The translations under genes were made by a program, and so were the position numbers. This document shows, one piece after another, positions 24,584 through 32,640 of a stretch of DNA of 64,000 bases. Origin of the DNA: Flavobacteriaceae bacterium (lineage in GTDB: Bacteria > Bacteroidota > Bacteroidia > Flavobacteriales > Flavobacteriaceae); the NCBI GenBank assembly GCA_016649715.1, contig JAENXC010000017.1:25755-89754 (forward strand), given 5' to 3'. The notes beneath the pieces are model-generated. The model searched no databases and was not told where the DNA came from. It saw only the letters and a program-made list of their open reading frames with translations. Position 1 is the first letter of the stretch; every line of letters begins with the position of its first letter.

Positions 24584-24970
24584 TTATAATTTCTCAATTA
24601 CTTTTTCCAGCTTGGATGTTATTTCTTTGGCCACCTCGTGCAATTTTTCATTTTTCACGGCCTGCATGGATGCCATTGGGTTTACCGCGGCTACCTCTAT
24701 GATGCCTTCTTCAATTTCCTGTACTATGACATTGCAGGGCAGCATGGTTCCAATTTTATCTTCTGCTTGCAAAGCTTTGAGTGCATAGGGTGGATTACAA
24801 GCTCCCAGTATCCTATACTTTTTAAAGTCCATATCCAGTCTTTTCTTTAAGGTTGCTGTTACATCAATTTCCGTGAGTATGCCAAAACCTTCCTCTTTCA
24901 ATCCTTGAGTAGCCTTATCGATAACCTCTTCAAAAGTGCCTTTGATTGTTTTATTAAAATAATAGTTCAT
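24584..24970 (-). CDS. DUF302 protein, copy 1
   Basis: 128-aa cytosolic protein of the DUF302 fold. The open frame extends to 25129, but the ATG at 24970 gives the same start (MNYYFNKTIKGTFEEVIDKA) as the paralogue at 26170-26556; the extra N-terminal codons are leader. Central motifs YRILGACNPPYALKAL and GTMLPCNVIVQE place it in the family. Function unknown; the conserved Cys in GACNPP and LPCNV may bind metal or act in redox. The gene and 8 bases upstream are nearly identical to copy 2, and the next 40 bases match the leader of the Met-rich lipoprotein gene. Confidence 0.9.
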   Translation of the reverse strand: MNYYFNKTIKGTFEEVIDKATQGLKEEGFGILTEIDVTATLKKRLDMDFKKYRILGACNPPYALKALQAEDKIGTMLPCNVIVQEIEEGIIEVAAVNPMASMQAVKNEKLHEVAKEITSKLEKVIEKL

Positions 24971-24973
24971 CGT

Positions 24974-25013
24974 TTTTAATTTATGAATGGTTCTTATGTC
25001 CAATAATTTGATT
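24974..25013 (-). repeat. 40-base leader repeat, copy A
   Basis: Identical to 27422-27461. Each copy lies directly upstream of a gene start (DUF302 here, Met-rich lipoprotein there). It probably contains shared 5' control sequence; the complement reads ATTATTGGACATAAGAACC. Confidence 0.8.
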
Positions 25014-25035
25014 GGTCTCAAAAACAGTTCAAACC

Positions 25036-25054
25036 CCGCCTGCAGTAGGCAGGT
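25036..25054. repeat. short palindromic repeat in leader region
   Basis: CCGCCTGCAGTAGGCAGG, same family as 1556-1577 but here intergenic between the rhodanese and DUF302 genes. A further small hairpin, CCCCGA/TCGGGG, is at 25096-25113. Confidence 0.6.
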
Positions 25055-25170
25055 ATGCTCCGGATAATTATCAGGATTAGTGTATTTCGCTTTCCCCGAA
25101 TCACTCGGGGCTAAAAATTTTTGCCACAAACTACCTCAAATTTCTTTTGCGTTCTTCAAATTCCTGCTTT

Positions 25171-25851
25171 TTAGATTCTTTGAACTGGAAGTCCCAGTGT
25201 TATCCAGTCATGCATTCCTCCCCTGTAGTATAGAATTCTATTAGCTGTATAACCTGCATCCAAGAGGCTTTTTATTGCTGTTGATGATTGTGGGCATTGT
25301 GGGCCATTACAAAAAAATATACTGGGGTTGTTTTTGTCCAATTCATCCATTCTTTCTACCAATTCGTCATAAGGAATATTTTTAGAGCCTGGAATAGTTA
25401 CTGAACCGGAGGTGTCAGGTTTTCTCGCATCTATAATGGCCAAACCCTTATTGTGGTGGTTATATACTTCTAGCTCCCCCACGGTATGTACTTGTTGTGC
25501 GGCTTTTATCGATTGAATACTGCCCCATGTTGTGTCAACTTCGACTAAACCAGGTTCTGTTCCTATATTTTTGGGAATCATATAGTTCTCATCTCTTTTA
25601 GTGATTCTAATCTGGGATATATCCTTAATTCTTGTCTTTAGTTCATTTATTTTATCTATTTCAGGCATACCTACAGATTCAACTTTTTCATCTACAAGCA
25701 ACAATGGTGAGTGCTTCAATTGATGTTTTTCAAAGAATTCAGGATTGTCCTCAAAATAAATTACCTTATATGGCAGCCAAGCAGCTTGAAGTACTTTTTC
25801 AAGTGAAGGCCTATGTTGACAGGTTTTGGTTGCTACTATTAATATCTCCAT
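25171..25851 (-). CDS. thioredoxin-like plus rhodanese domain protein
   Basis: 226-aa cytosolic protein. Residues 1-75 form a glutaredoxin/thioredoxin-like fold (MEILIVATKTCQHRPSLEKV; only one Cys), and residues about 115-226 a rhodanese domain with the active loop FCNGPQCPQSS (catalytic Cys near 186) preceded by IIDARKP. May move sulfur or reduce thiols during metal stress; specific acceptor unknown. A 10-codon Met/Glu linker joins the domains. Confidence 0.87.
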   Translation of the reverse strand: MEILIVATKTCQHRPSLEKVLQAAWLPYKVIYFEDNPEFFEKHQLKHSPLLLVDEKVESVGMPEIDKINELKTRIKDISQIRITKRDENYMIPKNIGTEPGLVEVDTTWGSIQSIKAAQQVHTVGELEVYNHHNKGLAIIDARKPDTSGSVTIPGSKNIPYDELVERMDELDKNNPSIFFCNGPQCPQSSTAIKSLLDAGYTANRILYYRGGMHDWITLGLPVQRI

Positions 25852-25913
25852 AATAATTTTCTTTTATTTGTTAAAAATGTTTCAAATCTTATATTTAGGT
25901 CAAAGGCTCTTGG

Positions 25914-26159
25914 TTATTTTCTTCTTGTGGAATTGAAAAATAACACCATCAATATTATTACAATCAGAACTATCAAAAACCACCAACCCATGTGCATTCC
26001 CCAGTAATAATAATCTCCATTATTATGCATCATTCCTGAATTTTCGTGCATGGTATTTGTACCAGTATTTTGGTTGCAACTGCTTAACGTTACTAATCCG
26101 ATAATTAGAATTGTTAGTGTTCTTATAATATTTAATTTATTTGTTGCTAATATTTTCAT
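25914..26159 (-). CDS. small lipoprotein with C-terminal membrane helix
   Basis: 81 aa: signal peptide with lipobox TLSSC (Cys near 28), a short linker with Met/His (NTMHENSGMMHNNGDYYYWGMHMG) and a single hydrophobic helix (about 58-76). Ten bases downstream of the DUF302 copy 2 gene. Family not recognised. Likely metal-binding or a small partner of DUF302. Confidence 0.7.
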   Translation of the reverse strand: MKILATNKLNIIRTLTILIIGLVTLSSCNQNTGTNTMHENSGMMHNNGDYYYWGMHMGWWFLIVLIVIILMVLFFNSTRRK

Positions 26160-26169
26160 CTGTCTATAT

Positions 26170-26556
26170 TTAAAGTTTGTTGATGATTTCCTCTAACTTG
26201 ACTGTAATTTCTTCGGCCACTTTATTCAAGTTTTCATTCTCCACGGCCTGCATGGATGCCATTGGGTTTACCGCGGCTACCTCAATGATGCCTTCTTCAA
26301 TTTCCTGTACAATGACATTGCAGGGCAGCATGGTTCCAATTTTATCTTCTGCTTGCAGAGCTTTGTGTGCATAGGGTGGATTACAAGCTCCAAGTATCCT
26401 ATACTTTTTAAAGTCTATATCCAGTTTTTTCTTTAAGGTTGCTGTTACATCAATTTCTGTGAGTATGCCAAAACCTTCCTCTTTCAATCCTTGGGCAACC
26501 TTATCAATAACCTCTTCAAAAGTGCCTTTGATTGTTTTATTAAAATAATAGTTCAT
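26170..26556 (-). CDS. DUF302 protein, copy 2
   Basis: 128-aa protein almost identical to the product of 24584-24970 (only about a dozen residues differ, mostly near the C-terminus). Conserved Cys in GACNPPYAHKAL and LPCNVIVQE. Lies five bases after the SHOCT gene and before the small lipoprotein, so part of a short operon led by the Met-rich lipoprotein. Confidence 0.92.
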   Translation of the reverse strand: MNYYFNKTIKGTFEEVIDKVAQGLKEEGFGILTEIDVTATLKKKLDIDFKKYRILGACNPPYAHKALQAEDKIGTMLPCNVIVQEIEEGIIEVAAVNPMASMQAVENENLNKVAEEITVKLEEIINKL

Positions 26557-26561
26557 CGTTT

Positions 26562-26753
26562 TTAATTTTTAGAGTTTAACATTCGTTTTTGTTCTTCATA
26601 TTCTTCTTTGGATATTTCGCCCTTGGCGAAACGGTTGTCCAGAATATCCATGGGATTTTCCTTCTTCACGGTATTTTTTCTATTTCGTCCTTTGTACTGA
26701 AATACGAGCAATACGAGCACGACCGGTATTAGTATCCACCACCACATCATCAT
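26562..26753 (-). CDS. SHOCT-domain membrane protein, copy 3
   Basis: 63 aa. Membrane helix at about 2-22 (WWWILIPVVLVLLVFQY) and SHOCT motif MDILDNRFAKGEISKEEYEE. More distant from the pair at 13461 and 14295. ATG ATG ATG start; the first was used. Confidence 0.82.
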   Translation of the reverse strand: MMMWWWILIPVVLVLLVFQYKGRNRKNTVKKENPMDILDNRFAKGEISKEEYEEQKRMLNSKN

Positions 26754-26821
26754 ACTTTTATAGTTTTAATAGTTAACTAATTGTTTTCATTTGTAGTTAC
26801 CCCAATCTTTAGGGCAGGAAT

Positions 26822-27382
26822 TTAGTATCCTTCATTTTTCATTTTCCCTTTTATCTTCTTCATCATTTCAGGATTTTTTTCCATCATTTTCTGCATCATT
26901 TCTTCCATCATTTCAGGGTTTTCATTCATCATTTCCACCATCTTTGCTTTCATCTCCTCTTTCATCGTTTTGTTGTTATGGATTTCATCCATCAACATTT
27001 TACGACCATTTTCGCTCTCCATCATTTTGCCGAGCATTTTGGATTGCATCTTTTGCATCATTTCGGGATTTTTTTCCATCAACATCTGTAGATGGGATTG
27101 CATTTTTTCTTTCATTTCAGGGTTTTTCTCCATCATCATTCCTGCCTTGCCGGATTCCATCATTTGCATCTGGTGTTGCATCATTATCTTTTGTGCTCCT
27201 TCATTCTGTTGTGCTAGCTCGATAAATTCGCTGAATTGGCTTGGGTTTGAAATTATTTCCTGATACACAGCATTTCGATTGCCCTGGATTTCCATTGTTT
27301 CAGAGGCATTAAATGCTGATTTACAGCTACCCAAGATTCCTACTGCTCCGATAATCAATAAGGTTTTTACAATTGTTTTCAT
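26822..27382 (-). CDS. Met-rich lipoprotein, putative copper-binding
   Basis: About 186 aa. The frame is open to 27451, but the ATG at 27382 begins a good lipoprotein signal (MKTIVKTLLIIGAVGILGSC). The mature part holds repeated units with EKNPEMMxKM at about 11-residue spacing (residues about 80-180), giving regularly spaced Met pairs along likely amphipathic helices. A decayed palindromic repeat (27141-27158) is read as SGKAGM. Similar in purpose to the lipoprotein at 15063-15584; copper storage or handling in the periplasm is inference. Confidence 0.85.
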   Translation of the reverse strand: MKTIVKTLLIIGAVGILGSCKSAFNASETMEIQGNRNAVYQEIISNPSQFSEFIELAQQNEGAQKIMMQHQMQMMESGKAGMMMEKNPEMKEKMQSHLQMLMEKNPEMMQKMQSKMLGKMMESENGRKMLMDEIHNNKTMKEEMKAKMVEMMNENPEMMEEMMQKMMEKNPEMMKKIKGKMKNEGY

Positions 27383-27421
27383 CTTACTTTGTTTTAGGAT
27401 TAATAAATTATAGTTAATCAG

Positions 27422-27461
27422 TTTTAATTTATGAATGGTTCTTATGTCCAATAATTTGATT
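27422..27461 (-). repeat. 40-base leader repeat, copy B
   Basis: Exact copy of 24974-25013, about 40-80 bases upstream of the Met-rich lipoprotein ATG. Confidence 0.8.
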
Positions 27462-27481
27462 TCATTTTTGCTCCCATTTTT

Positions 27482-28027
27482 TTAAAATTTTGGGCTGCTG
27501 ATTGACTTTCTATATATGATTTCACCAACAATAAAAATTGCAATTGGCAGCACTGTGAATTGCAGGAAAGGGGTTAGGCCCACATCTACTATCGGCAGGA
27601 TTGGCATCGCTTTGGCATACTCCCAGTAGCCTATTGCAATGTGCAAACGCTCTAAAAGAATTGTCCCGGTCCCGCCAGAGACCACAATCAAAATAATTTT
27701 GCCAACACTCAATTTTTGGATCCAAAAAATATTTTTATAAAATAAGCCGAGCCCAAACAGCATAACCAATAGTGTTAGCATATCTGTGACCGATGCCAAT
27801 AAACACATCCTGATATGGTTCCAATCATATTGATAGCCCTCATATAAAGGACCCTGCAATAATTCCCACCCAATGTTGAACAAGAATGCGGTTAGGGCAA
27901 AGGTACTAATGAAGTATTTATATGTAAATTCATTTTTTACCTTATTCCTAAAATATAAATACATCAATACCACCCCTATTAGTGAAATAACCGGTAGAAT
28001 TAGGATTGCCCATTTAAACTGCTCCAT
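27482..28027 (-). CDS. multi-pass membrane protein of unknown function, 181 aa
   Basis: Six or so hydrophobic segments. The loop WELLQGPLYEGYQYDW (about 53-68) and the late GYWEYAKAMPILPIVDVGLTP stretch resemble small uncharacterised membrane proteins of Bacteroidota and Proteobacteria. No known motif. Lies between the Met-rich lipoprotein and the multicopper oxidase. Overlapping GTTLLER/ERLHIAIGYWEY suggests a conserved Glu/His membrane site, but the role is not known. Confidence 0.75.
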   Translation of the reverse strand: MEQFKWAILILPVISLIGVVLMYLYFRNKVKNEFTYKYFISTFALTAFLFNIGWELLQGPLYEGYQYDWNHIRMCLLASVTDMLTLLVMLFGLGLFYKNIFWIQKLSVGKIILIVVSGGTGTILLERLHIAIGYWEYAKAMPILPIVDVGLTPFLQFTVLPIAIFIVGEIIYRKSISSPKF

Positions 28028-28044
28028 ATCAAAATATTTCTACT

Positions 28045-28191
28045 TCACTGCTGAAATTCAAACTTCCGCATCGTGAAGGTATATTCACTTTCTTTTATAA
28101 GAGACCCCTTATAGGAATATGTACCCGTACTGTTCTGAGAAAATTTATTCGTTTCTAACATTGTCCAACTTGGGGTTTCAATGAAATTTCT
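28045..28191 (-). pseudogene. possible 3' fragment of a lost gene
   Basis: The complement between the oxidase stop and the gene at 28027 contains a startless frame of 48 codons ending at TGA 28045 with normal-looking amino acid content (SWTMLETNKFSQNSTGTYSY ... EYTFTMRKFEFQQ). No family recognised. Reported as a likely gene remnant. Confidence 0.3.
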
Positions 28192-28235
28192 TCAAGTACA
28201 TTTATTATATTCATTTATCGTACAATATTTTTGAA

Positions 28236-30620
28236 TTAAAATCTCATCGAAAGGCCACCACCCGCTCCAAAACGATTGTCATAGCTCGCCATCAATGAAA
28301 AGTTTCGCGATAAAAAATATTCTACTCCTGCGTTCCAGGTAACTTCGTGTGTGAAATTATCTCCCATAGGGAGGTCGTCCACCCATCCAAAATTGGCTTG
28401 ATATTCATACTTTCCGAAAATGGCCGTTCTTGGGAAAATTAGGATTTTACGGCTCAAACTTATCTGGGGCCGCAATTTGCTGTCAATTCGCACATCGAGA
28501 TTGAATAAGTAGGGTGTTAAAAATCGAACTCCCGCAATGGCGGTTGTAGTTATTTCATCCAAACTGTCTTCTATTTCGTTTTCAATATTCACACCTCCAA
28601 AAACCCTCAAATAATCATGCAGATAACGTTCGTAGGTTACTTCGGCTTCAATATTTTCATTCCAGCCGTATTCTGCGGTTACATTGAACTGATTGCGAAT
28701 GTTGGAAGCAACAAAATTGAATTCCGCCATATGAGAAGCCACATCTACCGTAGCCCAAGAATAAAATTGGTCTGCTTCTTTAATTAATTTTGAAACTGGA
28801 TATTTTGCCATTCTCGGATCAGGTGGTGTATCATAGCTTACTACACGGTCCATGCCACTCATCATATGGTACAATATATGACAGTGAAAAAACCAATCAC
28901 CGTACTCGTCGCCATTGTTACCGCTGAATTCTATGGTTATCTGTTGCATTGGAGACACATTTACCGTGTGCTTTAAAGGCGAATACGCTCCATTTTTATT
29001 GATGACCCTAAAAAAGTGACCGTGGAGGTGCATCGGATGATTCATCATTGTCAGGTTGTTGAAAGTAATCCGGGTAACTTCATTCCCACTTATTCTAATA
29101 TTATCGGCCTCGCTTAAAGGAACACCGTTCAAACTCCAGATATAACGATTCATATTACCGGTGAGGTTCAATAATATTTCCTTCACTGGCAGTTCTTTAT
29201 TATAGGATGTTTTTTCGGGAGATTTCAGATAATCGTAATTGTATTCAGAAAACATACCTGCCTCGTCGGAAGGCAGGTCCATTCCTTCCATCTCCATATT
29301 GTCCATTTTTTTTCCTTCCATTTTGGAATGGTCCATTTCCATCTCCTCCATAGTTTTAGTTGAATCTTTCTTCATTTCCGTATAGGAATGGCTCATTTTT
29401 GAGTGGTCCATTTTCTCGTCCATCGCAGAATCTTTTGGCGTTTCCATATTCATTTTTTCCCCATTCATTTTCATTCCGTCCATTTGCATTCCGTATTCTT
29501 CCTTCATCTCATATCGCTCATCCTTCTTAGGCCTGAATTTTAGAGCGTGTGCGCCCATTTTCATATCCATTTTTGCCATTTGTTGCATCATCTTGATTTT
29601 ATCGGGTTTTGGAACAACCTCAGCAGGAAGTATTTCGCCCTTTCCAATATAAGCTGTGGTAGTTCCAGAACCATCCTGTGCCATTGCCCTGAATTCAATC
29701 TTTCCTGTTTGGGGGATGGTCACGATAAAATCATAGGTCTCGGCAGTGGCTATAAAGGTTTTACTATGGGCAATGGGAACAACGTCCATACCATCGGCAG
29801 ACACCAACAGAGGAGCTTCCCCACCAAAGGTCATCCAAAATTGTGAGGAGGCGGAGCCGTTTATGATGCGTAACCGTACTTTTTCACCTGGTTTGTATTC
29901 TGGATATTCTATAGACTCTTCGCCATTAATCAGAAATGCGGGATAGTATATGTCGGCAATATCAGCACCTTCCATACGCTGTTTCCAAAAATTGAGTTGT
30001 GCACCAAACGCACCACGCGCAATTACCTTATTTAAAGGTGTTGTTGTGCCTTTTTTCATTTGGTACCACTCATTGCCTCTTTTTAAATTTCGAAGTACAT
30101 TCAAAGGTTTTTCATTCGTCCAATCGGACAGCATCAAAACCAAATCTTTATCGTAATCCAGCGTTTTTTCTTTCGGATTTATGAGTATTGAGCCAAAAAC
30201 CCCGCTCTGTTCCTGTAGCATTGTGTGTGAATGATACCAGTAGGTTCCATTTTGTTTTATGGAGAATTCATATTTAAAGGTGGTACCAGGTTTTATTGGT
30301 GGGGTTGACAAATACGGAACACCATCATAAAAATTGGGCAATAAAATTCCGTGCCAATGGACGGAGGTTTCTACACTCATTTCGTTTTTCACATAAATGA
30401 CGGCATATTCGCCTTCTGTAAATTCGAGCGTTGGACCAGGAATGCTCCCGTTAACGGTCATTCCCCTGACTTCCTTTCCTGCCTTGTTTACCATTTCTTC
30501 ACGAAGGATTATGGTGTATTCCTTTACAGGTAAGTTGTCAACATTCCCTTCTACCGATTGACCAAAAATATTAATAGAAGTTAACAGTAATAATATTAAT
30601 AGATATTTTAAGCTGTTCAT
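28236..30620 (-). CDS. copA: multicopper oxidase fused to CopB-like outer-membrane barrel
   Basis: 794-aa exported protein; signal peptide MNSLKYLLILLLLTSINIFG. Multicopper oxidase motifs: HWHGILLPNF (about 93-102), HSHTMLQEQSG (about 135), HPMHLHGHFF (about 523-532) and HCHILYHMMSGM (about 573-584), which give the type 1, 2 and 3 copper sites. A Met/His/Lys-rich insert (about 360-450) resembles the copper tail of CopA. From about 640 to the end the sequence changes to amphipathic strands (YGWNENIEAEVTYERYLHDY; SLSRKILIFPRTAIFGKYEYQ; terminal Phe), like the CopB outer-membrane barrel that is normally a separate gene. The palindromic repeat at 29256-29278 lies in the insert as LPSDEAGM. Probably oxidises Cu(I) in the periplasm. 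Confidence 0.9.
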   Translation of the reverse strand: MNSLKYLLILLLLTSINIFGQSVEGNVDNLPVKEYTIILREEMVNKAGKEVRGMTVNGSIPGPTLEFTEGEYAVIYVKNEMSVETSVHWHGILLPNFYDGVPYLSTPPIKPGTTFKYEFSIKQNGTYWYHSHTMLQEQSGVFGSILINPKEKTLDYDKDLVLMLSDWTNEKPLNVLRNLKRGNEWYQMKKGTTTPLNKVIARGAFGAQLNFWKQRMEGADIADIYYPAFLINGEESIEYPEYKPGEKVRLRIINGSASSQFWMTFGGEAPLLVSADGMDVVPIAHSKTFIATAETYDFIVTIPQTGKIEFRAMAQDGSGTTTAYIGKGEILPAEVVPKPDKIKMMQQMAKMDMKMGAHALKFRPKKDERYEMKEEYGMQMDGMKMNGEKMNMETPKDSAMDEKMDHSKMSHSYTEMKKDSTKTMEEMEMDHSKMEGKKMDNMEMEGMDLPSDEAGMFSEYNYDYLKSPEKTSYNKELPVKEILLNLTGNMNRYIWSLNGVPLSEADNIRISGNEVTRITFNNLTMMNHPMHLHGHFFRVINKNGAYSPLKHTVNVSPMQQITIEFSGNNGDEYGDWFFHCHILYHMMSGMDRVVSYDTPPDPRMAKYPVSKLIKEADQFYSWATVDVASHMAEFNFVASNIRNQFNVTAEYGWNENIEAEVTYERYLHDYLRVFGGVNIENEIEDSLDEITTTAIAGVRFLTPYLFNLDVRIDSKLRPQISLSRKILIFPRTAIFGKYEYQANFGWVDDLPMGDNFTHEVTWNAGVEYFLSRNFSLMASYDNRFGAGGGLSMRF
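29256..29278. repeat. short palindromic repeat inside multicopper oxidase gene
   Basis: ACCTGCCTCGTCGGAAGGCAGG, seven-base arms, translated as LPSDEAGM on the minus strand. Sits in the Met/His-rich linker, where it does no harm. Confidence 0.7.
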
Positions 30621-30807
30621 ATTCCTTTATTTTTTATTTAATAATCTGTAAAAGTAGGGGATAATAAAAAAATTATTTATCTATATTCGTTTCAATATTA
30701 GCTGGTTAAATAGGGTATTATGGTAAATATTTTATAACTACCCTTCAATCTATTTTTTGAACTTTTAGAAAACAAAGTCAAAATTTAATTGTGAGAATTG
30801 ACAGCAA

Positions 30808-32640
30808 TTATTTTATTTCTTTGGTAACTTCTCCACATGTAAGCATCGCTTCACCGAAATAAGGATTTTTAATTTCCTTTGAACGGCTCAACCAATATGC
30901 CCCTTTATTTCCATCGGCCATCGGACAAAATAGTACATATACTTGTTGATCAACCCCAAATAATTTCACGGCTTTTATCAAATGTGCAGACAAATGTTTG
31001 AAATGATTTCTCTGAACTGCAATATCTGAAGTTTTAGAAATGGAAGTTGCGGAGGCATTAATCTCTTTGCTGATCAACATCCAATGGTTATGTGCTTCTT
31101 GGTCGGTTAACAGTTTCATTTCAACCTTTGTCATTACATTAACCAGTTCTTGAGCTGTTTTTTGAGCTGAATTATTATCATCTTTAGTAAAGGCATTTTT
31201 TAAAAGAATGTATTGGTCAAACACTTTTTTTAATTGATTTTGAAAGTCTTTAGAAACGACAATTCTTTTTTCCATTTTGGAATGGTCGGTAACATTTTCT
31301 GTTTTAGGCACATCCATGTTTTTCATTTCTTCAGCGCTCATTTCCGTCTTAGAACTTTTTTCGTTTTTATCCCCACCCATATCCATTCCGGCATGGCCAG
31401 TTACTACAGCTCCTCCCTCGGGATTCATCATACTGGGTTTGCCCGCTAATTGCACTGCGGCATCAATGGTAAAGGTTCCGTTGGAAACAATTTCTTCTCC
31501 TATTTCCAATCCGTCTTTTACAATATAACCATCTCCAAGAGCAGGGCCTAAATTAATTTCGCGCATTTTGAAACCTGAACCTTCTTTAATATAAACCACC
31601 GATCGTTTTCCTGTCCACAATACCGCTGATCTCGGAATAACGATTTCCTTGGAATCCACTTTTCCTATTTTATTTTTTACGATCCCAGATGCGAACATTT
31701 CGGGTTTTAACCGACCATCTTTATTGTTTACCTCAACGCGGGCGGAAGCTACCCGGGTTTGGGGATTGATCAGGGGATCTATAAAACTGATTTTTCCAGT
31801 AAAGGTTTCTCCCGGCAACGAATTGACGGTATATTCAATTTCACTGCCTTCTTTGACCCAGGCGAGTTCACTTTCATATAAATCGAAGAGCACCCAAACT
31901 TTGGAAAGATCTGAAATCTCATAAATGGGCATCCCGCGTTCAACATAATCACCTAAATCCACCATTTTTTTGGTCACTATGCCATTTACGTCGGCACGTA
32001 TTGAAAATCGCTGAATAGGCTTTTTATTGGCGATTATTTGATCAATTTGCGCCTGGCCTATTTTCCAGTTGCGCAATTTTTCTTTGGCGGCTTCAAACAA
32101 TTCGGGCTGACTTTCCTTGATGCTCGCAGCCTGTAAGAGTTCTTCCTGTGCGGTGACAAGTTCGGGTGAATAAACTGTTGCCAGGATTTGTCCTCTTCCT
32201 ACTTTTTCTCCTGTAAAATTGACAGTTATTTGTTCAATCCTTCCAGGAATGTGGGTAGATTGTGAGTAGGCATTACGTTCATCTATCTGCACTTTTCCGT
32301 TCAGTCTTATTTCTTTGGTGGCATTGCTTGCTCCAACAATCATAGTTGTGATATTGGCCAATTTCAGGGCATCTTCACTCATTTGGTAACTGTTGGGATC
32401 AGATCCCTCACTTGCAGTTTCCAGCGGAATTAAATCCATTCCACATATAGGGCAGTTACCTGGTTCATTTCTTCTTATTTGCGGATGCATGGAACATGTC
32501 CATATTTGCTCCGCTACGTCATCACTATGGTCGTGTTTTTCAGCTTGTTTTACTCCACCGCCAAATAGCAACCATCCCAATAAGATTCCAATAACCAGAA
32601 TTCCGGCAGTTTTTAGTAAATTTTTATTTTTTGTTTTCAT
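30808..32640 (-). CDS. cusB: CusB/CzcB-type RND adaptor with HMBD and DUF3347 ends
   Basis: 610-aa periplasmic membrane-fusion protein. N-terminal anchor (about 8-26), then a heavy-metal-binding domain WTCSMHPQIRRNEPGNCPICGM (about 47-68). The adaptor core runs from about 110 to 400 (VQIDERNAYSQSTHIPGRIEQITVN; lipoyl and barrel strands; IPRSAVLWTGKRSVVYIKEG). A His/Met linker (HAGMDMGGDKNE) follows and a DUF3347 domain closes the protein (about 450-610; FCPMADGNKGAYW). It links the RND pump to the outer-membrane channel and may hand over copper. One-base overlap with the TolC-like gene upstream. Confidence 0.94.
   Translation of the reverse strand: MKTKNKNLLKTAGILVIGILLGWLLFGGGVKQAEKHDHSDDVAEQIWTCSMHPQIRRNEPGNCPICGMDLIPLETASEGSDPNSYQMSEDALKLANITTMIVGASNATKEIRLNGKVQIDERNAYSQSTHIPGRIEQITVNFTGEKVGRGQILATVYSPELVTAQEELLQAASIKESQPELFEAAKEKLRNWKIGQAQIDQIIANKKPIQRFSIRADVNGIVTKKMVDLGDYVERGMPIYEISDLSKVWVLFDLYESELAWVKEGSEIEYTVNSLPGETFTGKISFIDPLINPQTRVASARVEVNNKDGRLKPEMFASGIVKNKIGKVDSKEIVIPRSAVLWTGKRSVVYIKEGSGFKMREINLGPALGDGYIVKDGLEIGEEIVSNGTFTIDAAVQLAGKPSMMNPEGGAVVTGHAGMDMGGDKNEKSSKTEMSAEEMKNMDVPKTENVTDHSKMEKRIVVSKDFQNQLKKVFDQYILLKNAFTKDDNNSAQKTAQELVNVMTKVEMKLLTDQEAHNHWMLISKEINASATSISKTSDIAVQRNHFKHLSAHLIKAVKLFGVDQQVYVLFCPMADGNKGAYWLSRSKEIKNPYFGEAMLTCGEVTKEIK

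Noticed and set aside
24971..25129. N-terminal extension of DUF302 copy 1
   Set aside because: The extension reads through the leader repeat and a palindromic element; copy 2 starts at the equivalent internal ATG.
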